A stretch of DNA of 64,000 nt from Paenibacillus sp. 1_12 (lineage in GTDB: Bacteria; Bacillota; Bacilli; Paenibacillales; NBRC-103111): contig NZ_FOTE01000005.1 of the NCBI RefSeq assembly GCF_900114475.1, positions 124,001 to 188,000 of the forward strand. The letters are read 5' to 3'. The position numbers were made by a program, and so were the translations under genes. Below, one piece after another: positions 20,285 to 28,829 of the stretch. Numbering within the stretch: position 1 is the first letter of the stretch; every line of letters starts with the position of its first letter. The notes below the pieces were generated by a model, which worked only from the letters and a program-made list of their open reading frames with translations, did not search any database and was not told where the DNA came from.

Positions 20285-20659
20285 TTAAGCGGTAATCGCC
20301 TCAAACAAAGCGACAATTCCCTGTATACCATAATGCGCCAGTATTTGCAGCAGGCCGCCAATCTTGTTTCCCAACCTTCCAACACCCGTTGCCTTACTGA
20401 TTACAGCGCGTGTTTCTTCGACTTCCTCTTTCCCTTTCACGGCAATGTCTTGAGGCGCTTCATGAGTAGTCCCTTTATCAGGCTCGGCTTTTACCTGTAT
20501 GTTTGCTGCCACATACGCAGGTTCCATCTTCTGGGTCGCCTCCATGACTACGGGCTTCTGATTGTTTACAACCCCGCGATTCGCCAGCACTATTCCCATA
20601 AATATGCAATAGCCGACCACAAACCCAATCACCATAAGCTTGATATCAAGCTTGTCCAT
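20285..20659 (-). CDS. Small single-span membrane protein of unknown function
   Basis: A 124-residue protein. One N-terminal membrane helix (about 8-26, IKLMVIGFVVGYCIFMGIVL) is followed by a charged, Glu/Lys-rich stretch and an amphipathic C-terminal segment (GNKIGGLLQILAHYGIQGIV). It sits between spoIIP and lepA in the same direction, so it may be expressed with the sporulation gene. No family was recognised. Confidence 0.6.
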   Translation of the reverse strand: MDKLDIKLMVIGFVVGYCIFMGIVLANRGVVNNQKPVVMEATQKMEPAYVAANIQVKAEPDKGTTHEAPQDIAVKGKEEVEETRAVISKATGVGRLGNKIGGLLQILAHYGIQGIVALFEAITA

Positions 20660-20697
20660 TCTGCTGCTCCCCCATTACTTAACTTTCTGAAGCAATA

Positions 20698-21924
20698 CTA
20701 ACGTCCGTCAACCTTCTTCACGTTAAGTACGACCTCTGCGATGGCTGCTGCCAGCGCATCTGCAGTTCTGTAGCACTCTTCCAGGGAATTATCAACACCG
20801 CCCACCTCAATGAGCACACTATTCGCAGAAAAATTTTGATTATACACACCATTGCCTTCCGCCGCTTTCGCAAAAGATCCTTTGGAAATCCCCGGAAACT
20901 TAGCTTCAATAGCTTGATGAATTTGAGAAGCAAATTGTTCATTTTCCTTCCAATTCGGGTTTTTGCCTCCAATAATAAAATAAAGCTGCGCATAATCCTT
21001 CCCGTTGATCCGAACTGTCGTCTTTTCCCGTCTCTGTGAATCCCGATGAATGTCAAAATAGTATTTCAGATCCGGATGGGAGGAGCTTGCTTCCTGCAGC
21101 GTTTTTAATGAATATTTATAGGAAAAATAATAATTAAAGCCCTTTTCAATAGCAGGATAGTTTTTGTCAGAATGAACCGCTCCGATACCTTCTTGCTCCA
21201 GCTTTTGCGCTAATCGCAAACCAACCTTTGTCACGTTAGTCTGAGGATCGTAGGCCTTATCAGGATCCTTTACACCATCCAGCTCCGGTAAATAAGATTC
21301 CTGATTATGGGATTGATAAATAAAGGCGACATTTCTGCCTGCTGTTCGTGGAGGCTGAGCCGTCGGGGGGATCACCTTGGTCTCTCCTTGAGCCGTTTCG
21401 CCCACTTCTTGAAGTGGTGATGGATTGGCTGTAATGGAGCCTTCACCGCCTTCGCCATTTTTTGGAATAACGTCCGCCTTAGGTCCATAATCCTCAGGTC
21501 CGTCATCCCCTGTCTGCACTCCCTTGCGCAGCACAACCGAACGATCCTGAGACATACCAGGCATTTCACGGGAAATAAATGTTTTCGGATCTTTCCAATT
21601 CAAATCCGTAACAAGTGTAAATAGGAATCCCGAAACATTCGATTGCGAGAACGTAAATGTTTGACGATCTGTCTGCATATGCGGCATTTCCATCCCAAGC
21701 ATGTCCAGAAAAAATCGGCTGGAAACCGATGAAGCCATACCCTTCATTGATGAGTTTGGTGTCGTATTCGTCAGTTTGGCTTGCACAAAGCCCAAGAGAC
21801 CAAGTGCCGCAAAAAACATCATACACCCCATTAGAAGTGTGGTCATTATGCGAAAATATACAGCCAGACCTTGTCCTATTTTACGATATTTGTTTACATC
21901 CAAAGTAACCTCTGTCCATTTCAA
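20698..21924 (-). CDS. spoIIP: Stage II sporulation protein P
   Basis: A 408-residue membrane-anchored peptidoglycan hydrolase of the engulfment machinery, working with SpoIID and SpoIIM. One membrane segment (about 20-42) is followed by a linker and the SpoIIP domain: FIYQSHNQESYLPEL (catalytic-type His/Glu), YYFDIHRDS, LYFIIGGKNPNW and SVLIEVGGVDNSLEE. The start is assigned to TTG at 21924, 8 nt after GGAGGAGG. A decoy ATG directly after that site is out of frame. The frame is open up to a GTG at 21978, so an 18-residue longer form is possible. Confidence 0.92.
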   Translation of the reverse strand: MKWTEVTLDVNKYRKIGQGLAVYFRIMTTLLMGCMMFFAALGLLGFVQAKLTNTTPNSSMKGMASSVSSRFFLDMLGMEMPHMQTDRQTFTFSQSNVSGFLFTLVTDLNWKDPKTFISREMPGMSQDRSVVLRKGVQTGDDGPEDYGPKADVIPKNGEGGEGSITANPSPLQEVGETAQGETKVIPPTAQPPRTAGRNVAFIYQSHNQESYLPELDGVKDPDKAYDPQTNVTKVGLRLAQKLEQEGIGAVHSDKNYPAIEKGFNYYFSYKYSLKTLQEASSSHPDLKYYFDIHRDSQRREKTTVRINGKDYAQLYFIIGGKNPNWKENEQFASQIHQAIEAKFPGISKGSFAKAAEGNGVYNQNFSANSVLIEVGGVDNSLEECYRTADALAAAIAEVVLNVKKVDGR

Positions 21925-22096
21925 TTGTGCATCCTCCTCCACCCTGAAACCCGTCATGGATTTGTAGTTGTGCCCCACTCTCTAGTAACAAATCTATGAG
22001 CAGATGGTAGGATGTAGAACGAAAAGATTTCAATTCTCACTCTAGTAAGTCTCGAATAGTCTCTTATTCGTGAAATAATAGATACACAAATACATC

Positions 22097-22139
22097 AAAC
22101 ACCAAGCAGCGCGGTATTCAGGCCGCAGGCTTGGCGTTT
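22097..22139 (-). terminator. Hairpin after gpr
   Basis: AAACACCAAGC and GCTTGGCGTTT pair over 11 positions (one G-T type mismatch), with an inner CGG/CCG stem in the loop. It begins about 30 nt after the gpr stop. The following T tract is short, so it is a moderate terminator candidate. Confidence 0.55.
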
Positions 22140-22171
22140 GGTCATGACAATCGATTACAATCAAAAATGGA

Positions 22172-23164
22172 CTAATGTGTATAGGCAGCTACATTGTTCA
22201 TCCCAACCACTTCATGCAAGGCAGCATTCAGTCCGCTGGCAATAATATTAGCGATATCCTCAATAAACTCGTCAATTTCCTTTGGAGTTACCAACAAATC
22301 GTGCCCCAATGGACTTAAGACTTCCTTAACCAGCAGCAGCCGCTCATCTTCTTTCATTTGATCCAGCATGCCGAGAATTTCACCAGTATGAGCGGTCTGT
22401 TGTTGAAAGTGCTTATGCATCAGCTCAAATGCATTATTCACAATGGTAGAAGCGAATACAACGGTAGGCACTCCCACGGCAATGACAGGAACTCCAAGTG
22501 TGTCTAAGGTCAAGCCCTTGCGTTTGTTGCCAATTCCCGAGCCCGGATGAATGCCTGTATCGGCTATTTGGATAGTCGTATTCACTCTCTCCAGAGAGCG
22601 TGAGGCAAGTGCGTCGATGGCAATAACCAGATCGGGCTTCGATTTTTCAACGATTCCCTGTATGATTTCACCGGTTTCGATTCCCGTCGTGCCCAAAACT
22701 CCTGGTGCTATAGCGCTCACAGGACGGTATCCAGGGCTCACTTCTCCCGGCATCAGCTCAAAATAATGGCGAGTAACCATCACATTCTCCACAACTAGCG
22801 GCCCCAAGGCATCTGGAGTAACGTTCCAATTACCTAAACCAACGATCAGTACCTTGGACATGGAGCCGATCTGAAGCTTAGCCATAAAGGATTCGAACTC
22901 TTTGGCAAAGACGGCTGCTACTCGATCCTGAAGCACACTGTCTTTTTTCCTTAACTGAGGAACTTCTATGGTAATATAATGTCCAGGCAGCTTACCTAAT
23001 GCAAGTGAACCTTCCTTAGACGTAATATCGGTGGTGCTAATTGTGATACCTTCATGCGTTTCGGATGACATATGAACACCGGGGATGGTCTGACCGGAGT
23101 TCGATGCCATATCATGCGCCTCCAAAGCCAAGTCCGTACGAATTGCATAAGCGCTTAAATCCAT
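22172..23164 (-). CDS. gpr: Germination protease (spore protease)
   Basis: A 330-residue aspartic-type protease that degrades small acid-soluble spore proteins at germination. The N-terminus MDLSAYAIRTDLALEAHD contains the autoprocessing region; the core shows VLIVGLGNWNVTPDALGP, GVLGTTGIETGE and SGIGNKRKG. The start is ATG at 23164 with AAAGGAGA upstream. A sigma-G/F-like promoter is visible upstream, in line with forespore expression. Confidence 0.95.
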   Translation of the reverse strand: MDLSAYAIRTDLALEAHDMASNSGQTIPGVHMSSETHEGITISTTDITSKEGSLALGKLPGHYITIEVPQLRKKDSVLQDRVAAVFAKEFESFMAKLQIGSMSKVLIVGLGNWNVTPDALGPLVVENVMVTRHYFELMPGEVSPGYRPVSAIAPGVLGTTGIETGEIIQGIVEKSKPDLVIAIDALASRSLERVNTTIQIADTGIHPGSGIGNKRKGLTLDTLGVPVIAVGVPTVVFASTIVNNAFELMHKHFQQQTAHTGEILGMLDQMKEDERLLLVKEVLSPLGHDLLVTPKEIDEFIEDIANIIASGLNAALHEVVGMNNVAAYTH

Positions 23165-23197
23165 GCTGACATCTCCTTTTACATAGATATGCCCGTA

Positions 23198-23227
23198 TAG
23201 TGTGTGAATGAACAGCCAGCCTTATGC
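23198..23227 (-). promoter_or_regulatory. Candidate forespore (sigma-G/F) promoter of gpr
   Basis: On the minus strand GCATAA (23222-23227) is followed by 17 nt and CACACTA (23198-23204). This is close to the sigma-G form (-35 G-AT-R, -10 CATnnTA) with one mismatch in the -10. Forespore control of gpr is known in Bacillus. Confidence 0.5.
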
Positions 23228-23259
23228 AACAATTGTCGGAATCGTTACGGATTGATCTA

Positions 23260-23288
23260 TTGCATTTTAAAATGGGTCGTGTTAGAAT
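23260..23288 (+). promoter_or_regulatory. Sigma-A promoter of rpsT
   Basis: TTGCAT (23260-23265), a 17-nt spacer and TAGAAT (23283-23288), about 70 nt upstream of the rpsT start and diverging from the gpr promoter. Confidence 0.65.
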
Positions 23289-23364
23289 ATCTAGAGTTGT
23301 CAACAAAAGGATCTTTCAAACAAGCACTATGGTTGATGCAAGTTGTATTAGGAGGTGAACGTCA

Positions 23365-23637
23365 ATGCCGAACATTAAATCCGCGATTAAAAGAGTGAAA
23401 GTAAATGAGAAGCGTCGTCTACGCAACGCATCCCAGAAATCAAACCTTCGCACAGCAGTAAAAAGCTTTGAAACAGCTGCTGCTAGCAGCAATGTGGAAA
23501 CTGCAACTGCAGCCCTAGTCACTGCCAGCCAAAAGCTGGATAAAGCAGCGTCTAAAGGCTTAATCCATAAAAATGCCGCAGCCCGTAAAAAGTCCCGCTT
23601 AGCGAAAAGACTTAACGCGCTTTCAGCACAAGCTTAA
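23365..23637 (+). CDS. rpsT: 30S ribosomal protein S20
   Basis: A 90-residue basic protein that binds 16S rRNA early in 30S assembly. [20 protein letters not shown] at the start and [20 protein letters not shown] near the end are characteristic. The start is ATG at 23365 with TTAGGAGGTGAA upstream. It is transcribed opposite to its neighbours from its own promoter, as usual at the gpr-rpsT-holA locus. Confidence 0.97.
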   Translation: MPNIKSAIKRVKVNEKRRLRNASQKSNLRTAVKSFETAAASSNVETATAALVTASQKLDKAASKGLIHKNAAARKKSRLAKRLNALSAQA

Positions 23638-23655
23638 TAACTAATGCGAACAAGT

Positions 23656-23692
23656 AAAAACGACCGCTCCCTTGGGAGTAGGTCGTTTTTTT
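23656..23692 (+). terminator. Terminator of rpsT
   Basis: AACGACC and GGTCGTT form a stem with an inner CTCCC/GGGAG pairing, followed by seven T residues. The upstream A run could also make it work on the other strand for holA. Confidence 0.85.
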
Positions 23693-23794
23693 GATGACTG
23701 CATAAGCAAAAGTTCGTAACGGGAACATATAGACAACCGGCGCGTGTAGGTTTCAAGATTAGCAATATGATGCCTTCAAATTCATATAGCACCT

Positions 23795-24814
23795 TCAAGC
23801 GACAAGCTTTAATAAAAAAAGCTCCAGACCGAGCGCTTTATCGATTTTACCACTTTTCATTTGATAATCGAGATCAGATAATTGATCCAGAATATTTAAC
23901 AGCTGGCTCACCTCAAAACGGTTGCTCTGCCCTGCAGCGATCTTGACTGCATATGGATGCAGACTGATTTGCGAAGCAATTTGCTGCTGTGAATAGCCTT
24001 GCTGCTGCAAATCCTTGACCTGATACATAATGCGGAACTGTCGGGCTATCAGCGCCATGATCTTGATAGGCTCTTCCTTGCGCCGAAGAAGCTCTGCCAG
24101 CATCGTGAACGCCTTGTCCAATTTGAGCTGCACAATATGCTCGATAAGCAAAAAAATATTTTGCTCAATGCTTCGCGTTACCAACTGATCCAAAATCTCT
24201 GTCGTTATCGTTCCCCCACGTCCTACAAACATCGCGCATTTATCCAGCTCACTCGATAAGGTTTGGAGATTCGTCCCGGTGTACATAATAAACTGCTCCT
24301 GTACGCCTGAGGCAAATGTAATGCCAGCCTTATCAGCCTCTCCCTTCAACCACTGTCCAAGCTCGTCCGCAGATAAAGAAGCGCACGATATCAAGTAGTC
24401 CTTTTCCTTCAGCGATTTCACGAGTTTCTTTCGTTCATCAAGCTTTTCAGCACCTACAGTGAGAACGATAACGCTAAAATCAGCAGGTGATTTCAAGTAT
24501 TCCAGCAGCCGCTCAGGCTTGTGCTCAACCTTTGAACTATCCTTAGCTCCTGTCAGAAACAGTGCATTTGTAGCAACCAGCAGCTTACGTGGCCCTATAA
24601 AAGGAAGTTCTTCGGCTTCTTCTATAACCCTATCTATCGAAGTCTCGGCCAAATCGTATCTGGATACAGCAAATGCAGCATCCTGCGGGTCTATGAGGTT
24701 ACTCGTAAGCTTCTGTAAAAACTCTTGAATTAAATAGGACTCTGTACCGAAACACACATACAACGGTGCAAACGTCCCTTTCTGAATACTCCTTAATGCG
24801 GTCTTAAAATCCAT
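23795..24814 (-). CDS. holA: DNA polymerase III subunit delta
   Basis: A 339-residue clamp-loader subunit that opens the beta sliding clamp. An N-terminal AAA+-like domain without Walker motifs (APLYVCFGTESYLIQEFLQK, ELPFIGPRKLLVATNALFLT), a middle domain, and a C-terminal collar domain (KIMALIARQFRIMYQVKDLQ, LHPYAVKIAAGQ) match YqeN/HolA. The start is ATG at 24814 with GGGTGA upstream. The place between comEC and rpsT is conserved in Firmicutes. Confidence 0.9.
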   Translation of the reverse strand: MDFKTALRSIQKGTFAPLYVCFGTESYLIQEFLQKLTSNLIDPQDAAFAVSRYDLAETSIDRVIEEAEELPFIGPRKLLVATNALFLTGAKDSSKVEHKPERLLEYLKSPADFSVIVLTVGAEKLDERKKLVKSLKEKDYLISCASLSADELGQWLKGEADKAGITFASGVQEQFIMYTGTNLQTLSSELDKCAMFVGRGGTITTEILDQLVTRSIEQNIFLLIEHIVQLKLDKAFTMLAELLRRKEEPIKIMALIARQFRIMYQVKDLQQQGYSQQQIASQISLHPYAVKIAAGQSNRFEVSQLLNILDQLSDLDYQMKSGKIDKALGLELFLLKLVA

Positions 24815-24871
24815 TGCTGCTCACCCATTTCCCTCTAACCCAGTTTATATCAGCATTGTAACAACAACAAA

Positions 24872-24909
24872 GGGATTACGTCAAAACCTTACGGTTCAGA
24901 CGTAACCCC
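24872..24909 (-). repeat. Nested inverted repeat upstream of holA
   Basis: GGGATTACGTC and GACGTAACCCC form an 11-bp stem with one mismatch; the loop contains a second stem AACC/GGTT. On the minus strand it lies 160 nt after the anti-sigma gene and about 60 nt before holA. It could be a weak terminator (only TTTG follows) or a regulatory structure. Confidence 0.45.
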
Positions 24910-25068
24910 CTTGCTTCTAATCCCATCTATATAAACAACCGGGTTAAGGCTCTAGAAACCATTCCCCGAGAGGTCATACGACGTAATTTCACCTTTTTTT
25001 ACCTACCCTATCATACGCAAGTGATGCGCAATGTGTGTTTTATTTTCATACAAAATATTTATAAAAGA

Positions 25069-26463
25069 TTACTTGGCTGCTTCCGTTAAATTAACTGCGT
25101 TGATACTGAAGGTCCTCGATCTTGTTTGATTGCCTATCTGATAGGTCAACTTGTAATCAGCTGTCCATTCAAGCAATGTTATTTGTTCGGTATCCGCCGC
25201 TGCATTCATTGAGGTGAAAATAAGTTTTCCATTCTTATCAATAATGACAACGCGATTCTCATTGATGGCTGCCGTATACGTCTTATCAACAGCAGCAAGA
25301 CTGCTGGCAGGTGCCACTTTCATTGAAGAAAAACTTTGTTCCCCCGCTGGAGCTGCACCTATCTTCGATTTGTCAGTGCCGCTATCATTTGTTGGGGCTG
25401 TATTGCTGGTACTTTGCTGGGCAGAATCTGCTGCAAAACCACCGAATGAGCCTGGTGCTGCTAAGCTGCTGCGTGGTATTTCTGTCGGCGGAGCCGTTCC
25501 TTTGGCAGTCGGACTATCCGTCTTAGCCGCTGGCGGCTGTGCTCCGAAGGTAAGAGGTTCTTTCAACTGACCATCACCCGTACCCGCTTGCAGCGGAGTG
25601 GAAGATGACTTTTGTTGAGTACTCTCACCCGTGCTTGGCACAGCCATGATCTGACTGTCGGCCGCCGAGCTCCTTGGGCTAGATGTTTGTGGCACAGCCC
25701 CACCTATTTTATTGGAGCCCATATTCGGTGCTGGAGTCGTCGTGTTGCCTGGAGCACTCGTGATGGGAGCTGACGACGGCGGGACCAAATCTTTAGAAGC
25801 TTGGGACGTACCGATTTCATTCTGCTTAGATAGAGGTTCACCACTGCCGGCATCCGGCGAAACAGCCGCAGGAGCAGTACTATTCAACTCACCTATGCCA
25901 GATGCTGCGGGAGTTGAACTTTTTTCCCTAGAGCTAGCACTGCTGGTTGAAGCAGATTTGGAATCTATCATGGCACTATCTGCGTTTTCCATATTGTGTT
26001 GATCTTGTTGATTAAATACAAAGAAACCGAGAATCAAACCTGCTGCTACCACGCCGCCAACGATTTTAGCTGAAACAAAGCCGCGTGTCCGACTGCGCCA
26101 ATCGTTCATTCGGCTTACAGTCACAGTATCCTTGCGCACAGGTTGAGCAGTAGTTGGTACAGGCTCTCTCTGTATGGAGGAAGAGATGCCACGTGAAGTG
26201 TATGCAGAAGCATCCTCCGTAGCCGAAGAAGTTAAAGCCATATCCATTTGCTGCAGCTTAGGTAGAATCGCATCTACCAAACTGAATGCTGGCGTGACTT
26301 TTGGCAAGCTTTCCAATTGATCTGACACATTCAACAATCGTTGGAACAGCTCCGTACATTCCGGGCAATCCTCTAAATGATAGAGCATTTGATTATATTC
26401 TATTTTATCGAGATCCTGATCGAGATATCTCTGCATCAATTCGATCACCTCATGGCAATTCAT
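25069..26463 (-). CDS. Probable anti-sigma factor with zf-HC2-type domain and long low-complexity linker
   Basis: A 464-residue membrane protein. The N-terminal CHEVIELMQRYLDQDLDKIE and YHLEDCPECTELF match the zinc-binding anti-sigma (zf-HC2, HxxxCxxC) domain. One membrane helix follows (IVGGVVAAGLILGFFVF, about 150-166). A Ser/Thr/Pro/Ala/Gly-rich extracellular linker of about 200 residues comes next, then a compact beta-rich end domain (NENRVVIIDKNGKLIF). The start is ATG at 26463. It is 101 nt downstream of an ECF sigma gene and would sequester it. The linker is far longer than in RsiW-type proteins and may cross the wall to place the end domain outside. Confidence 0.8.
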   Translation of the reverse strand: MNCHEVIELMQRYLDQDLDKIEYNQMLYHLEDCPECTELFQRLLNVSDQLESLPKVTPAFSLVDAILPKLQQMDMALTSSATEDASAYTSRGISSSIQREPVPTTAQPVRKDTVTVSRMNDWRSRTRGFVSAKIVGGVVAAGLILGFFVFNQQDQHNMENADSAMIDSKSASTSSASSREKSSTPAASGIGELNSTAPAAVSPDAGSGEPLSKQNEIGTSQASKDLVPPSSAPITSAPGNTTTPAPNMGSNKIGGAVPQTSSPRSSAADSQIMAVPSTGESTQQKSSSTPLQAGTGDGQLKEPLTFGAQPPAAKTDSPTAKGTAPPTEIPRSSLAAPGSFGGFAADSAQQSTSNTAPTNDSGTDKSKIGAAPAGEQSFSSMKVAPASSLAAVDKTYTAAINENRVVIIDKNGKLIFTSMNAAADTEQITLLEWTADYKLTYQIGNQTRSRTFSINAVNLTEAAK

Positions 26464-26564
26464 CCCGCACACTACCTTTCTAAAAGATTCACAACTGATA
26501 TATGTCAGTCGCATAACGCTTTGCAGTAGAACCGGTTGGACCTGAGAGTCAAGACTGTTACCAC

Positions 26565-27122
26565 TTATCCCCGGGTCGATTCGGTAGATGTTTTTTTGTA
26601 ATCCTGCAACAACATTTGCAACTGCTGCCTGGCCCTAAATAAATATGATTTAACCGTGTTGATGGGCAAATCAAGTGATTCGGCAATTTCATTGTAGGAA
26701 AAATCCTGCAAATACCTAAGCACGACGACTGATCGATGATGTTCTGGCAGTTTATCAATGGCCTCTTTAATATCTTCGGCAATATATGCGGACATAACCT
26801 CTTGTTCAACTGTTTGTGTTTCTGTAAAAGTCAGATCAAACTGCTCAATGGATACTGTGGGCTTATTTTTCCTGAATTTATCAATACACAAATTGGTAAC
26901 AATCCGCTGGACCCATGTCTTGAACTGCGCTTTTTCTTCGTAAGAATTAATTTTTGTATAAATGCGTATTAAAGCTTCCTGCGCGGCATCCAAAGCGTCC
27001 TGCTCATTACCCAAAATGTAATATGCGGTTCGGTAAACATGATTTTCAATCTCACGCAGCAGGGTAATTAGAGCGTCGCGATCGCCCGACTGGGCAGCCT
27101 TTATCAAATCTGGCGCTACCAC
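26565..27122 (-). CDS. ECF-type RNA polymerase sigma factor
   Basis: A 185-residue sigma factor. Region 2 is NEQDALDAAQEALIRIYTKI and AQFKTWVQRIVTNLCIDKFR; region 4 is LPEHHRSVVVLRYLQDFSYN, then a helix-turn-helix (LDLPINTVKSYLFRARQQLQ). The start is assigned to GTG at 27122 with GAGAGGGGG upstream. The predicted start of transcription (about 27141) falls next to a further upstream TTG (27143), which argues against that start. It is paired with the downstream anti-sigma gene, and the ECF-like promoter upstream suggests autoregulation. Confidence 0.88.
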   Translation of the reverse strand: MVAPDLIKAAQSGDRDALITLLREIENHVYRTAYYILGNEQDALDAAQEALIRIYTKINSYEEKAQFKTWVQRIVTNLCIDKFRKNKPTVSIEQFDLTFTETQTVEQEVMSAYIAEDIKEAIDKLPEHHRSVVVLRYLQDFSYNEIAESLDLPINTVKSYLFRARQQLQMLLQDYKKTSTESTRG

Positions 27123-27148
27123 TGGGATCCCCCTCTCTTGCAACTATA

Positions 27149-27177
27149 TAAACGAAAACATAATTGATAATGTTGCA
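27149..27177 (-). promoter_or_regulatory. Candidate autoregulatory ECF promoter
   Basis: On the minus strand TGCAAC (27172-27177), a 17-nt spacer and CGTTTA (27149-27154) match the general ECF promoter form (AAC at -35, CGT at -10; TGCAAC is typical of the SigM type). It is placed just upstream of the sigma gene. Confidence 0.6.
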
Positions 27178-27529
27178 CGTCCAAGATAATTAGCTGTACT
27201 AAGAATATCAAATTTGTTCGCTAACGTATACTCTCGCTAATTTTAACTGTATAAAAGGCTATATTACGCGTTTTGTTGTTTATATCATACAAACTATACA
27301 TGTTCTACAGGCAGCCTGCCAATAGTAAAAAATCACAGGCAACCTCTCACCTCTCTTGCAATCTTTACCCATAACTTCATTTACTTCCATTATTTATGCA
27401 CAAATAATATTCTTTATAATTTTTACACAAAGATAATTGTCATGTTCACCAATGACCCATGTATTTTTTTGTTATAAAATGATCAAAAGAAGACCTTGCT
27501 GTCGAAACTATTTTGGAGGGAACCACATC
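27178..27529. other. Intergenic region between divergent sigma and DUF2264 genes
   Basis: This 350-nt AT-rich region holds the ECF promoter at its left edge and several TATAAT-like words (for example 27415-27420), but none with a good -35 box. It must contain the DUF2264 promoter, which is not called. No RNA structure was recognised. Confidence 0.4.
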
Positions 27530-28675
27530 ATGCCGGAAGCTCATGAAGATCGAATTTATTGGATAGATACATTAAGTAGAATAGCACAACCTGTGCTGTA
27601 TCATTTGACCAACCGCCAGCTAAAAGAAAAAATGCCCGTCGAAGCAAAGATCGATGACAGGCCGATGTATACATATTTGGAAGCTTTGGCGCGCCTTCTA
27701 ACAGGAATGGCTCCTTGGCTTGAGACAGGCAGTCGTGAGGGTGAGGAAGGACGCTTGAGGCAGCATTATGCTGATTTGGCTAGGCAAGCCATTGATGCGG
27801 GTACAGACCCTTCCTCACCTGATTTCATGAATTTTTCCGAAGGTAATCAGCCGATTGTGGATGCAGCCTTTTTGGCCCATGCCATTCTGAGAGCACCTGG
27901 AGAGCTGTGGGATCAGTTGGAGCCACGGGTACAGAAGCAAGTCGTAAATGCTCTAAAAGCAACTCGTACTCGTAAACCGGGTTTTAACAATTGGCTCTTA
28001 TTCGCGGCGATGATTGAAACTGCTCTTTTCCGTGCAGGTGAAGATTGGGATCGGATGCGTGTCGATTATGCAATCAGACAGCATGAGCTTTGGTATAAAG
28101 GGGACGGCATCTACGGAGACGGGCCGGAGTATCATGCGGATTATTACAATAGCTTTGTTATCCAACCGATGCTGGTTGATATTATTGAAGCAGTTGCCAG
28201 TGAAGAGGAGGATTGGGCTGCATTAAAAGAGCGGATTGTAAAGCGGGCTCAAAGATATGCTGTTCAACAAGAGCGACTGATCTCGCCTGAAGGAACCTTT
28301 CCGGCACATGGACGCTCACTTGCTTACCGTTTTGGTGCTTTCCAAGTGTTAAGTCAAGTTGCGCTGCGGGATGAACTGGATGCAAGCTTAGAACCTGCTC
28401 AAGTCCGCTGTGCTTTAACTGCAGTCATACGACGTATGATTGAAGCTCCCGGTACATTCGATGAGAACGGATGGCTGACTATCGGATTCTGCGGCCATCA
28501 GCCTGAGATTGGCGAAACGTATATATCTACAGGCAGCTTATATTTATGTTCTGCCGTATTTTTAGCGCTGGGATTGAGCGCGTCGGATCCTTTCTGGCAG
28601 GGACAAGCGGATTGGACAGGTAAGAAGGCATGGTCTGGTCAAACGTTTAATATTGATAAGGCTTTGAGGGGCTAA
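27530..28675 (+). CDS. DUF2264 domain-containing protein
   Basis: A 381-residue protein of the DUF2264 family, predicted all-alpha and likely an alpha/alpha toroid related to glycan-active enzymes. Family hallmarks include MYTYLEALARLLTGMAPWLE, FNNWLLFAAMIETALF, YGDGPEYHADYYNSFVIQPM and the end WTGKKAWSGQTF. The DGPEYHxDYYNS block has acidic/His residues that could form an active site. The start is ATG at 27530 with GGAGGG upstream; the frame is open to 27437 without a ribosome site. The substrate is unknown; relatives often occur in polysaccharide-use loci, but no such genes are adjacent. Confidence 0.85.
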   Translation: MPEAHEDRIYWIDTLSRIAQPVLYHLTNRQLKEKMPVEAKIDDRPMYTYLEALARLLTGMAPWLETGSREGEEGRLRQHYADLARQAIDAGTDPSSPDFMNFSEGNQPIVDAAFLAHAILRAPGELWDQLEPRVQKQVVNALKATRTRKPGFNNWLLFAAMIETALFRAGEDWDRMRVDYAIRQHELWYKGDGIYGDGPEYHADYYNSFVIQPMLVDIIEAVASEEEDWAALKERIVKRAQRYAVQQERLISPEGTFPAHGRSLAYRFGAFQVLSQVALRDELDASLEPAQVRCALTAVIRRMIEAPGTFDENGWLTIGFCGHQPEIGETYISTGSLYLCSAVFLALGLSASDPFWQGQADWTGKKAWSGQTFNIDKALRG

Positions 28676-28691
28676 GATATATAAAGCTCGA

Positions 28692-28721
28692 AACTCGCTC
28701 AAAAATACGAGCGAGTTTTTT
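28692..28721 (+). terminator. Terminator of the DUF2264 gene
   Basis: AACTCGCTC and GAGCGAGTT form a perfect 9-bp stem around an 8-nt loop, followed by T residues, 17 nt after the stop codon. Confidence 0.85.
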
Positions 28722-28829
28722 GTTATGCATTATACTTCTTTCAACAAAATACGTAGCTGCCGATCTATCTTAAAAGATATATGCCGGTTCTCACCATTCT
28801 ATCTTGCAATCCTTTCCACATTTTGATTA

